Positions 15,408 to 24,646 of a stretch of 64,000 nucleotides of DNA are shown here, piece after piece. The notes under the pieces are model-generated. The model had not been told where the DNA came from and did not search any database. It saw only the letters and a program-made list of their open reading frames with translations. The stretch is from Massilia sp. W12 (GTDB lineage: Bacteria > Pseudomonadota > Gammaproteobacteria > Burkholderiales > Burkholderiaceae_D). The stretch covers positions 5,524,857-5,588,856 of the forward strand of contig NZ_CP147776.1 of NCBI RefSeq assembly GCF_037300705.1. Reading direction: 5' to 3'. Each line of letters starts with the position of its first letter. The stretch's first letter is position 1. Made by a program: the position numbers and the translations under genes.

Positions 15408-16007
15408 TTACCGTGTGCGAAGCAGGCCGGCCAGCTCGACCGCGGTCTTGACCTGCATTTTGTCGAAAATATTGGCGCGGTGCACTTCCACCGTGCGCAT
15501 GCTGATGCCGAGTTCATCGGCCACCACTTTGTTCATTTTGCCTTGCAAAATCAAATCCAGCACTTCCCGTTCACGCGGCGACAGACTGGCTAAACGCTCG
15601 GCCACCTGGGCTTCGCCGGCGGCGGCGCGGCTGGCGGCAAAAGCTTCCAGAACGCGCGCCATCAACTTATTGTCATTGAACGGTTTTTCAAAAAAATCAA
15701 AGGCGCCGCGCTTCAAGGCGTCCACCGCCATCGGCACATCGCCATGTCCGGTCAGGAAAATCACAGGGAAGCGGGTCAGCAGATTGCGCGCATTGAGGGT
15801 GTCAAACAGGCTTAAACCGCTCATGCCGGGCATACGCACATCCAGCAGCAGGCAATCGCCTTGCGCATCGAATTGCTGTTGCGGGCTGTCCAGCCAGCTC
15901 AGCCAGGCTTGCGCATTTTGATGTGCGCAGGCAGGAATGGCGCATGAGCGCGCCAGCCAGGATAAAGCATCCCTTACCTCTTCCTGATCATCGATGATAT
16001 GCAGCAT
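15408..16007 (-). CDS. FixJ/LuxR-family response regulator
   Basis: 199 residues from ATG 16007, which has GGAG seven bases upstream; an ATG at 16013 is also possible. Receiver domain with acidic pair (IIDDQEE), phosphoacceptor in LLLDVRMPGMSG, Thr in FLTGHGDV and Lys in FFEKPF. C-terminal LuxR helix-turn-helix LSPREREVLDLILQGKMNKVVADELGIS, followed by the recognition helix MRTVEVHRANIF. Transcription regulator of the FixJ/TodT type, paired with the PAS kinase just upstream. Target genes unknown; the operon itself is the first candidate. Confidence 0.88.
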   Translation of the reverse strand: MLHIIDDQEEVRDALSWLARSCAIPACAHQNAQAWLSWLDSPQQQFDAQGDCLLLDVRMPGMSGLSLFDTLNARNLLTRFPVIFLTGHGDVPMAVDALKRGAFDFFEKPFNDNKLMARVLEAFAASRAAAGEAQVAERLASLSPREREVLDLILQGKMNKVVADELGISMRTVEVHRANIFDKMQVKTAVELAGLLRTR

Positions 16008-16058
16008 CAACATACTCCGCGAATTGCCGCCGGGTGCGGCCATGTACAGCGGTTTAGC

Positions 16059-18041
16059 TTATCCCGTTTGCGTGGCGAGCGGCAAGGAAAATCTGAAGAT
16101 CGCGCCGCCTTCCGGATTGGGCAGATATTCCAGCGCGCCGCCATGAAATTCAATCGCGGTGCGGCAGATATTCAAGCCCATGCCCATGCCCTCGGCCTTG
16201 GTGGAAAAGAAGGGCGAGAACAGGCGTTCCGCCACTTCCGGTGTAATCCCGTGGCCATAATCGCAGACTGCGACGCTGATTTGCGGCGGCAGCGCATCGG
16301 CCAGCAATTGCGCCTGAATCACCAGAATCCGCCGTTCCGGCGGAGCCTCGCGCATGGCTTCGATGGCGTTGCGGGTCAGGTTCAGCAAGACTTGTTCCAG
16401 CATGGTCTTATCCGCGTGCAGCAAGGGCAGATCGCCGGGGATGCGGCATTGCACTTTGACGAAATAGCGCTGCGCTTGCAATTCGATCAGCGGCAAAATC
16501 GTATCCAGCAGGCTTTGCACGCCCACCGGGTGGCGCGCCGGTTCGCGTTTTTTGACAAATTCATGCACGCTGCGGATGATTTGCCCGGCCCGCTGCGCCT
16601 GTTGGCGCGCTTTTTCCAGCGCTTCCTTGAGCAAATCCAGATCGTGCAAATGACCTTGCTGCAAGATGTTCAAGGCCCCGGTGGCGTAGCTGGAAATCGC
16701 CGCCAGCGGCTGATTCAACTCATGCGCCAGAATCGAAGCCAGTTCGCCCATGGTCGCCAGGCGCGCGCTGGTTTGCAATTTTTCCTGCTGCTGCCGGTTT
16801 AATTCTTCGATTTGCTTACGTTCAGAAATATCGAGAATCGACCCCATCCAGCCGGTTTGCTTGCCGCTGGCGTCAAGCAAAGGCGATTCAAACACCAGCA
16901 CCGGCACGCGTGCGCCGTCAGCGCGCTGGAAAATGGTTTCAAAGCCTTGCGGCGTGATGGTGCCGGCCAGCACTTGCGCAAAGCGGTCCTGATAATCTTG
17001 CATCGCTTCCGGCGCCCAGTAGGGCATGGGCGGCAATTTGCCGATCAACTCGTGTTCAGCGTAGCCGACGATTTGGCAAAACGCCGGATTGACATAGGTG
17101 ACCCGGCCATCCAGATCGCGCGCGCGCATGCCTGTCACCAAAGAATTTTCCATCGCGGTGCGAAACGCCATTTGCGCGCGCAAGGCGCTTTCCGCCGCCA
17201 GCCGCCGTTCGACGTGGCGCCACAGCAGCCACAGGCTGAAAATCAGGCCAAGCGCGAGCACAATCACGCTGCCGACCAGAAAGCGCGGGGCCAGACTGGG
17301 CGCGGCGCGCAGGCTGTTGGTGTGCAGGCGCAGATTCAAGCCGGGCAATTCGACTTCGCGTTGATGGGTGTAAATGCCGCGCCCGGAGCCGAGTGCGGCG
17401 CGTTGCGCCAGCAGGGTATTGTGCTGGTCATACAGGCTGATTTGATTTTCCTGCGCAAACCACCAGGGCGTGGTGACTTCCAGTAATTTGTTCAAATCAT
17501 AAATCGCCACCAGATGGCCGAGCCAGGTGGTGCCGTCATATACCGGCAAAAAGAATTCCACCAGCATCTGGCTTTCGCTTTTCAGCGCCGGATGCGGCGG
17601 CGCGAAGCGCGCCACGGTGGTGCGGCGCGCTTCCAGCGCCACTCTTTGCGCATCGGAAGACCAGGGGCTGATTTGCTCGTTGGTGGACAGCCGCATGCCA
17701 TCCGCGCCCCACCACTGGACTTGCTCAAATTCATACACTCTGTGCTGCAGCTCATACAGGCGTTGCCCCAACGCCGCTTGATTATTCAGGGGCAGGGCGC
17801 CGCTGCTGATTTCCCCCGCCAGCAAGCGCATGCTGCCTTCGTTTTTCAGCAATTGAAATTGCAGACTTTGTTCCACCCAGAGCGTATCGGCAACCAATTG
17901 TTCTTGCCGCTCAACGGTTTCCAACTGCCGCAACTGCCATGGCAGCCAGACAATAATGCCCAGCACAGACAACACCAGCACCACCGGCAGCATCCAGCGC
18001 CAGCTGTTGCGTCTGAGGAAAGAGGGGAGCAGGGTTTTCAT
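16059..18041 (-). CDS. Sensor histidine kinase with periplasmic sensor and PAS domain
   Basis: 660 residues. Transmembrane helix at ~17-37, periplasmic domain of about 215 residues, second helix ~253-275, PAS domain ~288-408 ending in the PAC-like GSILDISERKQ, HisKA with His440 in LAHELNQPLAAISSYA, and a HATPase domain with N-box LTRNAIEAM and G-box GMGMGLNICRTAIE. The ELNQPLAA box is typical of FixL/DctB/TodS-type kinases and agrees with the FixJ-type regulator encoded next. The periplasmic ligand is unknown. Confidence 0.88.
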   Translation of the reverse strand: MKTLLPSFLRRNSWRWMLPVVLVLSVLGIIVWLPWQLRQLETVERQEQLVADTLWVEQSLQFQLLKNEGSMRLLAGEISSGALPLNNQAALGQRLYELQHRVYEFEQVQWWGADGMRLSTNEQISPWSSDAQRVALEARRTTVARFAPPHPALKSESQMLVEFFLPVYDGTTWLGHLVAIYDLNKLLEVTTPWWFAQENQISLYDQHNTLLAQRAALGSGRGIYTHQREVELPGLNLRLHTNSLRAAPSLAPRFLVGSVIVLALGLIFSLWLLWRHVERRLAAESALRAQMAFRTAMENSLVTGMRARDLDGRVTYVNPAFCQIVGYAEHELIGKLPPMPYWAPEAMQDYQDRFAQVLAGTITPQGFETIFQRADGARVPVLVFESPLLDASGKQTGWMGSILDISERKQIEELNRQQQEKLQTSARLATMGELASILAHELNQPLAAISSYATGALNILQQGHLHDLDLLKEALEKARQQAQRAGQIIRSVHEFVKKREPARHPVGVQSLLDTILPLIELQAQRYFVKVQCRIPGDLPLLHADKTMLEQVLLNLTRNAIEAMREAPPERRILVIQAQLLADALPPQISVAVCDYGHGITPEVAERLFSPFFSTKAEGMGMGLNICRTAIEFHGGALEYLPNPEGGAIFRFSLPLATQTG

Positions 18042-18169
18042 GCCGCCAGTGTAACGCGAATGGCCGGCGGCGGGCGGGTTTTAGCCGTGTGTGCAATGGG
18101 GGCGCTCAAGCTTGTTGCAGATCAGGTGCGGTGCGCGCTGTTTTCAAGCGGCGCACCGCCGGCAGATGC

Positions 18170-19063
18170 TTAATCCTGAGATTTGCGGCCAAACAATTTG
18201 GCAAGCCCTGCGATCAGCGCGATCAGCACACCGATTAAGACTTTCTTGAACGCCAGCACGAAGGCAAACAGCTTGCCGAACAAGCCCAATTTGCTGGCTA
18301 CGCCGCCGGCCACCAGTGCGGCTAAACCATATTCCGCCACCTTATCGGTTTTTTCATTGAAATCAGCGTAACGCTGGCCTTCGATGAATTCAGAGAAAGC
18401 CAGCACTTTTTTCATTTCTTCTTTGACCGGGCCGATTTGCTTCATGCCGGCCACTGCGTTCAAGACCAGCACGCCATCACGGCCTAACACGCGCACATTG
18501 TAGTTCAGGGTGTGTTCGGGGGCTTCCGGTGAACTGAACTCTTGCGCCCAGTACATTTTGTGGGTGTTTTTGTCGTAGTAAGGATTTTCCGCCCAGCCGA
18601 CCAGATTCAATTCTTGATAGCCGCTTTTCTTGCGCTCCTTGTTTTCTTCCTGTATGCCTTCCTGCATATCTTTGAGCAATTGGGCGTAATCGATTTTCTC
18701 TGCATCATCATCTTTGACATGGCCATCGTTCTGGTATGTGATCACCACGCCCCAGCTATTAGGGTCAAGCGGGCTGACATCCGCCGGGAAAATCATACCC
18801 AGCGTGGGATTGCCAGGCGGATTGCCCCAGGCTTGGGTCAGTACTTTTTCCGCATCCGCCGGACTTAGATAGCGAAATTCCGGTGGCAGATTCAAGCTTG
18901 CTTTGCCGCCTGGAAGATTGATTTTGCCGCTTTGAAATTGCAGGTTAGCGAGAAATGCTTCGGCGCTGATTTTCTTTTCCTCTTCAGCGCGCAGCGCACC
19001 GGCGCACAATAGAAGGAGGATCGCGAACAATGTGTGTAAGGGAGAAAACACAGATGGGGACAT
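18170..19063 (-). CDS. DUF2167 family membrane protein
   Basis: 297 residues with a signal peptide ending ...GALRAEEE and a C-terminal hydrophobic region (~245-290, two segments) followed by a basic tail. The core carries the family landmarks FRYLSPADAEKVLTQAWGN, SWGVVITYQNDGHVKDDDA and VGWAENPYYDKNTHKMYWAQEF. DUF2167 proteins are envelope proteins of unknown function. GAGGAAG lies six bases before the ATG. It is a single gene with a fold-prone upstream region. Confidence 0.82.
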   Translation of the reverse strand: MSPSVFSPLHTLFAILLLLCAGALRAEEEKKISAEAFLANLQFQSGKINLPGGKASLNLPPEFRYLSPADAEKVLTQAWGNPPGNPTLGMIFPADVSPLDPNSWGVVITYQNDGHVKDDDAEKIDYAQLLKDMQEGIQEENKERKKSGYQELNLVGWAENPYYDKNTHKMYWAQEFSSPEAPEHTLNYNVRVLGRDGVLVLNAVAGMKQIGPVKEEMKKVLAFSEFIEGQRYADFNEKTDKVAEYGLAALVAGGVASKLGLFGKLFAFVLAFKKVLIGVLIALIAGLAKLFGRKSQD

Positions 19064-19080
19064 GAATGACTTCCTCAGGC

Positions 19081-19144
19081 AGGTATTTTTTGCTTAAAAA
19101 ACAGGAAAAATTGTACCTGCAAATACCTTGATATCAAAGTATTT
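19081..19144 (-). promoter_or_regulatory. Overlapping inverted repeats upstream of the DUF2167 gene
   Basis: AAATAC-TTGATATCAA-GTATTT forms a near-perfect dyad at 19121-19144, and its left arm AAATACCT can instead pair with AGGTATTT at 19081-19088. Two mutually exclusive hairpins just before a start codon may be a 5' UTR control element or simply an AT-rich operator. Confidence 0.3.
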
Positions 19145-19193
19145 GTTTAGCTGAACTGAAAATCATCGCGGCCAAAAAGGACGCGCTTCAAAC

Positions 19194-20747
19194 TCAGCGC
19201 AGCTGACTCTTGCTATCCGCTTTTTCTTCTTTTTCGTCGCGGTTGCGGCGCGGGCTGGGCGGGCTTTGCGGCGCCGGCGGATTGGCTTTGACTTCCAGCT
19301 TGGGCGCCGGCTTGGCTGTTGGTGCGGTTTGTATCGCCGGCGGCAGGGCGGCTGGCTGCGGCGTATGTTGCACCGGCGGCGCAGGCGGCGCAGCGCGGGG
19401 CGCAGCTTGCAGCGGCGCCATTTGCAGCGGCGCTGCCGGGGCCGTCACGGTATGGGCGGCGGCGGGCGGCAGGGATGCGGCGGGACTGGACAATTGCGGC
19501 GGCGCTGCCGGTGCGACAGGGGTGCTGATCACGCCGGGGTGGTGCGGCATGCGCAGCGGCGCGGGTTTGGCCGGGGCCGGCGTGGCGGCCGGCACGGCGA
19601 CGGTGGCCAAGCGCGAATAATGTTGTTGCGCGCCCTGAATTTTGCGTTCGTGATGGTGGTAGCGTTCCGGCGCGCTGACTCTGCCGCGCCAGTTAGGCCC
19701 CAGCCATGCCTGATTGATGCGCTGTTGATAATTCGGGCTGGCGGCATACCAGGGCAGTAAAAATTCGCGCGGGGCCAGCGGGAACCAGGCCAAATCGCTG
19801 CCGGCCACCGGGGAGAATGTGACGCGGCCCTGATGCGTCCAGCCGACCAGGGCCGGCGACCAGGCCGGCGGCAAATGCGCCGGGCCGGGCGCCCACACCC
19901 AGCGCGCCTGATGCCAAGCCCAGCGCCCATAATGCGAGGTCACATAAGCCCAGGGCACATGATCCACCCAGACCCAGCCCCATGGCGCCATCTGTTGCCA
20001 ATAACCGTCGCGGAAGGGCATGAAGTTGGCGTTATGCGGACGCCACACCGGGCCATATTCCTCGGTTTCCAGCCATTCGCCCTGGCCGGCCAAGTCTTGC
20101 TGCCCGGTCATTTCCGCCGCCACAAAGCGCAAGGGGGCCGGCGGGCGTTCCTGTTTATTGCGCAGGCGGCGCAAGATTTCATCGCTGATGGACTGGCTGT
20201 TCAGGTTGCCGCGATACAGTTCGACTTCCTGCCCCGGGCGTAACTGGCTTTGCCCGTTTTCATAGAGTAATTGCGCCTGGCCGCTGAAAACCCGCAGTTT
20301 TTGCGCGCCATCGCGCCGGTTGTAATTGAGTTGATAGTGGCCGGCTTGCAGCAGATGGAATTGCCCTTCCGGGTTTTCCAGCACCAGACCGGGCAGAATC
20401 TGCGGGTTGTGGATGTGCGCTTCCAGCCCGCCATGCAGCAGGCGCAAATGCAGCTGCACATCGTTGAGTTGCAGAATTTCCAGCTCGCTTTCGGCGTCCA
20501 GCGTAAAACTGCTGCTGCCGATTTGCAGCGTGCTGGCGGCAAAGCGGTCAGTCGCCACAATCCAGCCCGGCCCCAGACTCCAATTGCGTTCCAGCTTGAC
20601 GCCGCCCATGCCGCTGCCAGCCGGGCGTAATTCAACTTCGCCATAGACCTGAGCCACGCGCAAAGCGCGCAAGGGGGGATCGCCCTCGGCCCGCGCCGCC
20701 GGCCAAACAGCCAGCAGCCACAGGCAGCAAAGTAGTAAGCGTGTCAT
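19194..20747 (-). CDS. FecR-domain / DUF6600-type secreted protein
   Basis: 517 residues with signal peptide (MTRLLLCCLWLLAVWPAARA). Residues ~30-190 form a FecR-like beta domain (GEVELRPAGSG, RFAASTLQIGSSSFTLDAESELEI). Residues ~235-360 are the Trp-rich DUF6600-like region (YWQQMAPWGWVWVDHVPW). The last ~130 residues are Pro/Ala-rich and probably unfolded. Acts in the periplasm or at the cell surface; unlike true FecR it has no sigma-factor partner here and no anti-sigma N-terminus. Exact role unknown. Confidence 0.8.
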   Translation of the reverse strand: MTRLLLCCLWLLAVWPAARAEGDPPLRALRVAQVYGEVELRPAGSGMGGVKLERNWSLGPGWIVATDRFAASTLQIGSSSFTLDAESELEILQLNDVQLHLRLLHGGLEAHIHNPQILPGLVLENPEGQFHLLQAGHYQLNYNRRDGAQKLRVFSGQAQLLYENGQSQLRPGQEVELYRGNLNSQSISDEILRRLRNKQERPPAPLRFVAAEMTGQQDLAGQGEWLETEEYGPVWRPHNANFMPFRDGYWQQMAPWGWVWVDHVPWAYVTSHYGRWAWHQARWVWAPGPAHLPPAWSPALVGWTHQGRVTFSPVAGSDLAWFPLAPREFLLPWYAASPNYQQRINQAWLGPNWRGRVSAPERYHHHERKIQGAQQHYSRLATVAVPAATPAPAKPAPLRMPHHPGVISTPVAPAAPPQLSSPAASLPPAAAHTVTAPAAPLQMAPLQAAPRAAPPAPPVQHTPQPAALPPAIQTAPTAKPAPKLEVKANPPAPQSPPSPRRNRDEKEEKADSKSQLR

Positions 20748-20841
20748 GCCAATCTCCTGAAAAAGCAGCGCTGCGTTTGCAGCATATCAGGCAAATCCGG
20801 CGCCACGCGCAGTTTGTTTGCAATCCCTTACAAGCGCGGCC

Positions 20842-22398
20842 TCACATCTGCTCTTTGGCGGCGGGCAGGATCCCTTTGCAGGTGGCGCGTTCGGCGTCGT
20901 TTTTCGGCAGTTTGGCGCAAATCGCATCCACTTGCGCCTGTACTCTGGCGAAGCTTTGCGCATGTTTGCCATCCAGATTCCAGGCCAGCAGGCGGCGTCC
21001 GGTGCGCTCGATCTGGGCGCGGTTGCGGTCATAAAACGCATCAGGCATTTTGCTGAATTCGCTCAGTACGCTGGCGGCGACTTTTTCAATGCGCGCCTCA
21101 TCGTCCGGGCTTAATTCCAGCAAGCCGTTGAGATAGGCGGCGCCCCATTGCAAGCGGGTGGCCGGGCCTTTGGCGGCTTGATACGCCTGCTCATACCAGC
21201 TGATGGCGGCGGCGCGATCGCCGCGTTTTTTGGCGTTGCCGGCCAGGCTCAGCATGAAGTAATACGGCGAATGCGAGCGTTTCAACTCGGCTTTGAGCAA
21301 ATCATCCGATTCCTGTTGCAAGCCGGCGGCAAACAGGGTGTGCGCAGCGGCTGACACCACGGACTGGCGTTCAAAACTGTCGCTGGTGGAGGATTCGATC
21401 TGCTTCACTTTTTCTTTGATCAGGCTTTGCAGCGCGGGCGGCAAGGCGGCGTCTTTGCCAAGATCAGTTTTCACCAGTGTGCGCAGGCCATCCAGCATGC
21501 TGATGCGGTCGGCGCGCGACAGGCTGGCGTCGTCCAGCAGGGTGCGCAAGGCTTTATCGGCAGCTTGTTGCAGCGCTTGTTTTTCTTCTGCGGAAGCCTT
21601 GGCGCCAAGCAGGGCGTACAGTTCGCCGGCGCTGCTGACCAGATCCGCGTTCTCGCGCACCCAGCGCATATCCTGCAATTGTTTGAGCGTTTTGGCGCGA
21701 TCCGCGCTGCTCAAAGGCAATTCTTCGCGTGCTTTTTCTTCCGTCGCCAGCCAGCCGCGCCATTGCAGGCGGAGCGCGCTGTCAGCATCGGTGCTGACTG
21801 TGGCCAGTTTCAACAGCGTGGCCGGAATGTCTTTGCCCGCCACCAGATGCTGCTCGTTGGCATACCAGGTGTAATAGCTGAGCAGCTTCCAATCATTGGC
21901 GCTCAATTTATCCGGCGTGCTGTGCGCCAGCTTTAATAAATCTTCCACAGTATGGTTGGAGCTGATGCCGGCGGTCAGCACTTGCAGATAACGGTTGGCG
22001 TCCACTTCGCCCGGCAGGCGCGTCACTTCGCTGCCATCGGGACGGAACAGAATCATGGTTGGATAGCCGCTGACCTTGAAGCGGGCGCCGATTTTTTGCG
22101 CGCTCGGGCTGTCGCCATCGACATACACCGGCACGAAAGAGCGGGTGCGCTCAATGAAATTCTGGCGGTTGAAAATCGTGGCTTTGACTTGATTGCAGGG
22201 CGGGCACCAGCTTGCGCCCCAATACAAGAACAAGGGTTTGTTGGCGGCTTTGGCGGCGGCGAAAGCGGCGTCCACATCGCCTTTGAACCAGGCAATCCCG
22301 GCTTCATGCTGTGTGCTTTGCGGCGCGGCGGCGGTGGCGGAAAAACTCAGGCTGGCGCAACCCAGCAAAACGGAGAAGGCAAGAGCGTGCAATTTCAT
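20842..22398 (-). CDS. Periplasmic thioredoxin-like protein
   Basis: 518 residues from ATG 22398, which gives a clean signal peptide (MKLHALAFSVLLGCASLSFSATAAA); the frame is open for 17 codons upstream. Residues ~30-150 are a thioredoxin fold with active site WCPPC and the cis-Pro segment VSGYPTMILF. The remaining ~370 residues are helical, TPR-like, without further motifs. Such long thioredoxin proteins act in periplasmic disulfide reduction or cytochrome maturation; a specific client cannot be named. Confidence 0.8.
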   Translation of the reverse strand: MKLHALAFSVLLGCASLSFSATAAAPQSTQHEAGIAWFKGDVDAAFAAAKAANKPLFLYWGASWCPPCNQVKATIFNRQNFIERTRSFVPVYVDGDSPSAQKIGARFKVSGYPTMILFRPDGSEVTRLPGEVDANRYLQVLTAGISSNHTVEDLLKLAHSTPDKLSANDWKLLSYYTWYANEQHLVAGKDIPATLLKLATVSTDADSALRLQWRGWLATEEKAREELPLSSADRAKTLKQLQDMRWVRENADLVSSAGELYALLGAKASAEEKQALQQAADKALRTLLDDASLSRADRISMLDGLRTLVKTDLGKDAALPPALQSLIKEKVKQIESSTSDSFERQSVVSAAAHTLFAAGLQQESDDLLKAELKRSHSPYYFMLSLAGNAKKRGDRAAAISWYEQAYQAAKGPATRLQWGAAYLNGLLELSPDDEARIEKVAASVLSEFSKMPDAFYDRNRAQIERTGRRLLAWNLDGKHAQSFARVQAQVDAICAKLPKNDAERATCKGILPAAKEQM

Positions 22399-22520
22399 GG
22401 CGATCCGGGCTGACAGATGAAAAGAGGAAAGAACAGATAAACCCGGCAAGCTTGTCGCAGGGGCGGCGCTTTGTCAACCTGCTAAATTTTATAAACATAT
22501 GCGGCCGCCGCCGGCGGCGC

Positions 22521-23852
22521 TTATATGCCCAGCATGCGGCGCGCCGCCGCCAGCGGTTTGCGCAGCACATGGTAAATCAGCGGCGCATAGCCGCCATATA
22601 CTTTGGCGGTGCCTTTCCAGCCTATGCGCGGCAGGGGCTGGCCCGGGGCCAGTTCGGCTTTCAGCAGATAACTCACCACGCCATCCGCCCCGCTCACCGC
22701 TTCATAACTGCTTTGCGTCAAGCGCGCGTGCAAGGTGTTGAGCGGTTGCACATTCAGGTACAGCTTGACTTCAGCGTCCGGGGCCAATTCCAGCGCGTCT
22801 TCCAGCGCCAGATGAATGCTGACTTGCACCTTGTTTGGATCGGCCAGCAATAAAATCCGCTCGCCGGTTTGCACCGGCTTGCCCAGCCAGTCATTCGGAT
22901 CGGAAAACACCGCCACCCCGCCGGCGGGCGCTTGCACCTGGATGCGTTGCGCCAGCTCTTCGGCGAATGTCAGTTCCGCGCTGCGCTCATCCAGACGCGC
23001 TTTCAGGCTGGCCAGTTCGGCCTTGCTGGCCAGATCGGAAAATGATTTTTGCGTGGCGCGCAGATAATCGGCTTCCGCCACCGCACGCGCTTTTTGCGCC
23101 ACCTGCTGGCGGTTGCGCACATTGGTGTCGTCCAGCGCAAACAGCGGCGCTTGCGGCGCCACCACTTGATTTGGCGTGATGAAAAATTGCGCCAGCACGC
23201 CATCCGAGGGCGCGGCGATCACCAGTGCGTCGCGTCCGGTGATTTCCGCCGGCGCCAGCGCGGACAGGCGCAGCGGCAGACAGGCGATGGCCAGCAAAAC
23301 CAGGGCGCTGATCCGGCGTCGCCGGCTGATGCCGCTCAATGCGCGCCGCCACCAGGACGGCGCTTGGCGCCAGGCCCACAGCGCATGCCCATACAGTTGC
23401 GCCAGCCTTTGCAGCAAAGCCAGTTCAGCGTCATGCGGCGCGCGTTCGCAAGAAAGCCACAAGCCGCCTTGCACCTGTCCCTTGGCATTGGTCAGCGGCA
23501 GCCAGAGCGCATAGCCGGCCTGCCATTCGCGCCAGCCGTCTTGCAATTGCGGCGCCACATCGTCGATTTGCAGCACGCGCAATTCAGCTTGCGGCAAGCT
23601 GCGCCAGAGGTCGTGCAACCATTGGCGGTAGGGTGAATCCTGGCTGACATCGGCCAAGCCGGAGACCAGGCGCAAGTGCGCTGCGCCGCCCGGGCCGGGG
23701 CGCCACAGGCAAGCCTGACGATAGGGAAAAATGCGGAAACTGTCGTTCGTGATGATGAATTCCAGCGCGCTTTCAGATTCGGCTTGCCAGACATCCTGCT
23801 CGATTTGCAACAGATTGCCCAGCACTTGCAGATCGGGGTTTTGCTGCGACAT
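22521..23852 (-). CDS. HlyD-family periplasmic adaptor with N-terminal GAF-like domain
   Basis: 443 residues from ATG 23852 (GGAG six bases upstream). Residues ~15-160 look like a GAF-type sensor region. One transmembrane helix at ~180-195 (ISALVLLAIACLPLRL) is followed by a barrel-sandwich half (VIAAPSDGVLAQFFITPNQVV), a coiled coil (~245-300) and the second half (IQVQAPAGGVAVFSDPNDWLGKPV). Membrane-fusion proteins normally pair with a pump and an outer-membrane channel; none is adjacent. A cytoplasmic GAF part fused to an adaptor is unusual and suggests regulated export. Confidence 0.75.
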   Translation of the reverse strand: MSQQNPDLQVLGNLLQIEQDVWQAESESALEFIITNDSFRIFPYRQACLWRPGPGGAAHLRLVSGLADVSQDSPYRQWLHDLWRSLPQAELRVLQIDDVAPQLQDGWREWQAGYALWLPLTNAKGQVQGGLWLSCERAPHDAELALLQRLAQLYGHALWAWRQAPSWWRRALSGISRRRRISALVLLAIACLPLRLSALAPAEITGRDALVIAAPSDGVLAQFFITPNQVVAPQAPLFALDDTNVRNRQQVAQKARAVAEADYLRATQKSFSDLASKAELASLKARLDERSAELTFAEELAQRIQVQAPAGGVAVFSDPNDWLGKPVQTGERILLLADPNKVQVSIHLALEDALELAPDAEVKLYLNVQPLNTLHARLTQSSYEAVSGADGVVSYLLKAELAPGQPLPRIGWKGTAKVYGGYAPLIYHVLRKPLAAARRMLGI

Positions 23853-24079
23853 CAGCTTCTCCATCCAGGGCGCGCGGCGGCGCCGACATGGGATTCTAAC
23901 TGATGGCGCCGGTTTGTTTCAGAAAGCCGGGCAGGCATGCCCCTTTTCTGCTCTGAGATTTGTCCGGCGGCAAATGTTGCGCGCCTTGCAAGCTGTTACA
24001 AATCCCTTGTCAGCGCTTGCTTTTGTTTCGCGTTAAGCAGGCATGGCCTTGCCGCCAGACCGATAAATTAAGGAGACTG

Positions 24080-24430
24080 ATGATGAAAAAGCTGTTTATT
24101 GCCGCCCTCTGCCCCTTCCTGTTCGCTTTTTCTGCACAGGCGCAAACCACCCCGCCGGCTTCCGCCAGCGCCACCCCGCATCTGGATGCGCGCCAGGCCA
24201 ATCAGCAGCAACGTATCGCACAAGGCATACAAAGCGGTCAGCTGACTGCGCAGGAAGCGGCTAAACTGGAGCAGAACGCAGCCAGGCTGGAAGCCGATAA
24301 GCAGGCGGCTAAAGCCGACGGCAAGGTCAGCCGCAAGGAAAAAGCCAAATTGCATCGTGCGGCAGATCGCAACAGCCGTGCGATTTACCGTAAAAAGCAC
24401 AATCGCAAGACCGCGCAATCCGCTGGTTAA
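24080..24430 (+). CDS. Small secreted Lys/Ala/Gln-rich protein
   Basis: 116 residues. AGGAG precedes two adjacent ATG codons at 24080 and 24083. Signal peptide MMKKLFIAALCPFLFAFSAQA, then a very hydrophilic helical body with QQQRIAQGIQSGQLTAQEAAKLEQNAARLEADKQ and a basic end. Small proteins with this TAQEAAKLE / VSRKEKAKL layout are common conserved hypotheticals in Burkholderiales. No function known. A strong terminator follows. Confidence 0.75.
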   Translation: MMKKLFIAALCPFLFAFSAQAQTTPPASASATPHLDARQANQQQRIAQGIQSGQLTAQEAAKLEQNAARLEADKQAAKADGKVSRKEKAKLHRAADRNSRAIYRKKHNRKTAQSAG

Positions 24431-24463
24431 GTTACAGAATAAATCACAAGAAGACCGGAATTG

Positions 24464-24497
24464 TCCCGCCAGCAGCAGTGTTGGCGGGATTTTTTTT
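24464..24497 (+). terminator. Rho-independent terminator
   Basis: Stem TCCCGCCA / TGGCGGGA with a ten-base loop and a run of eight T. It ends the transcript of the small secreted protein. Confidence 0.9.
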
Positions 24498-24646
24498 GCA
24501 CGGGGGAAACGGAGTGGGGGAAATACGTAACGAATGTTTCTAAAATGCAATAAAATGTCACCTCAAAAAGCGACAAAGCGCAATTGGCGTGCTAGTCTGG
24601 ATAGAATAAGCCCGCCCCTCCCGGAAACTTAGATGAGGAATGAACG

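Noticed and set aside
24550-24566. Pho-box upstream of the PhnD-type gene (ATGCAAT-AAA-ATGTCAC)
   Set aside because: Only the right half resembles the consensus and the repeat spacing is ten instead of eleven bases.
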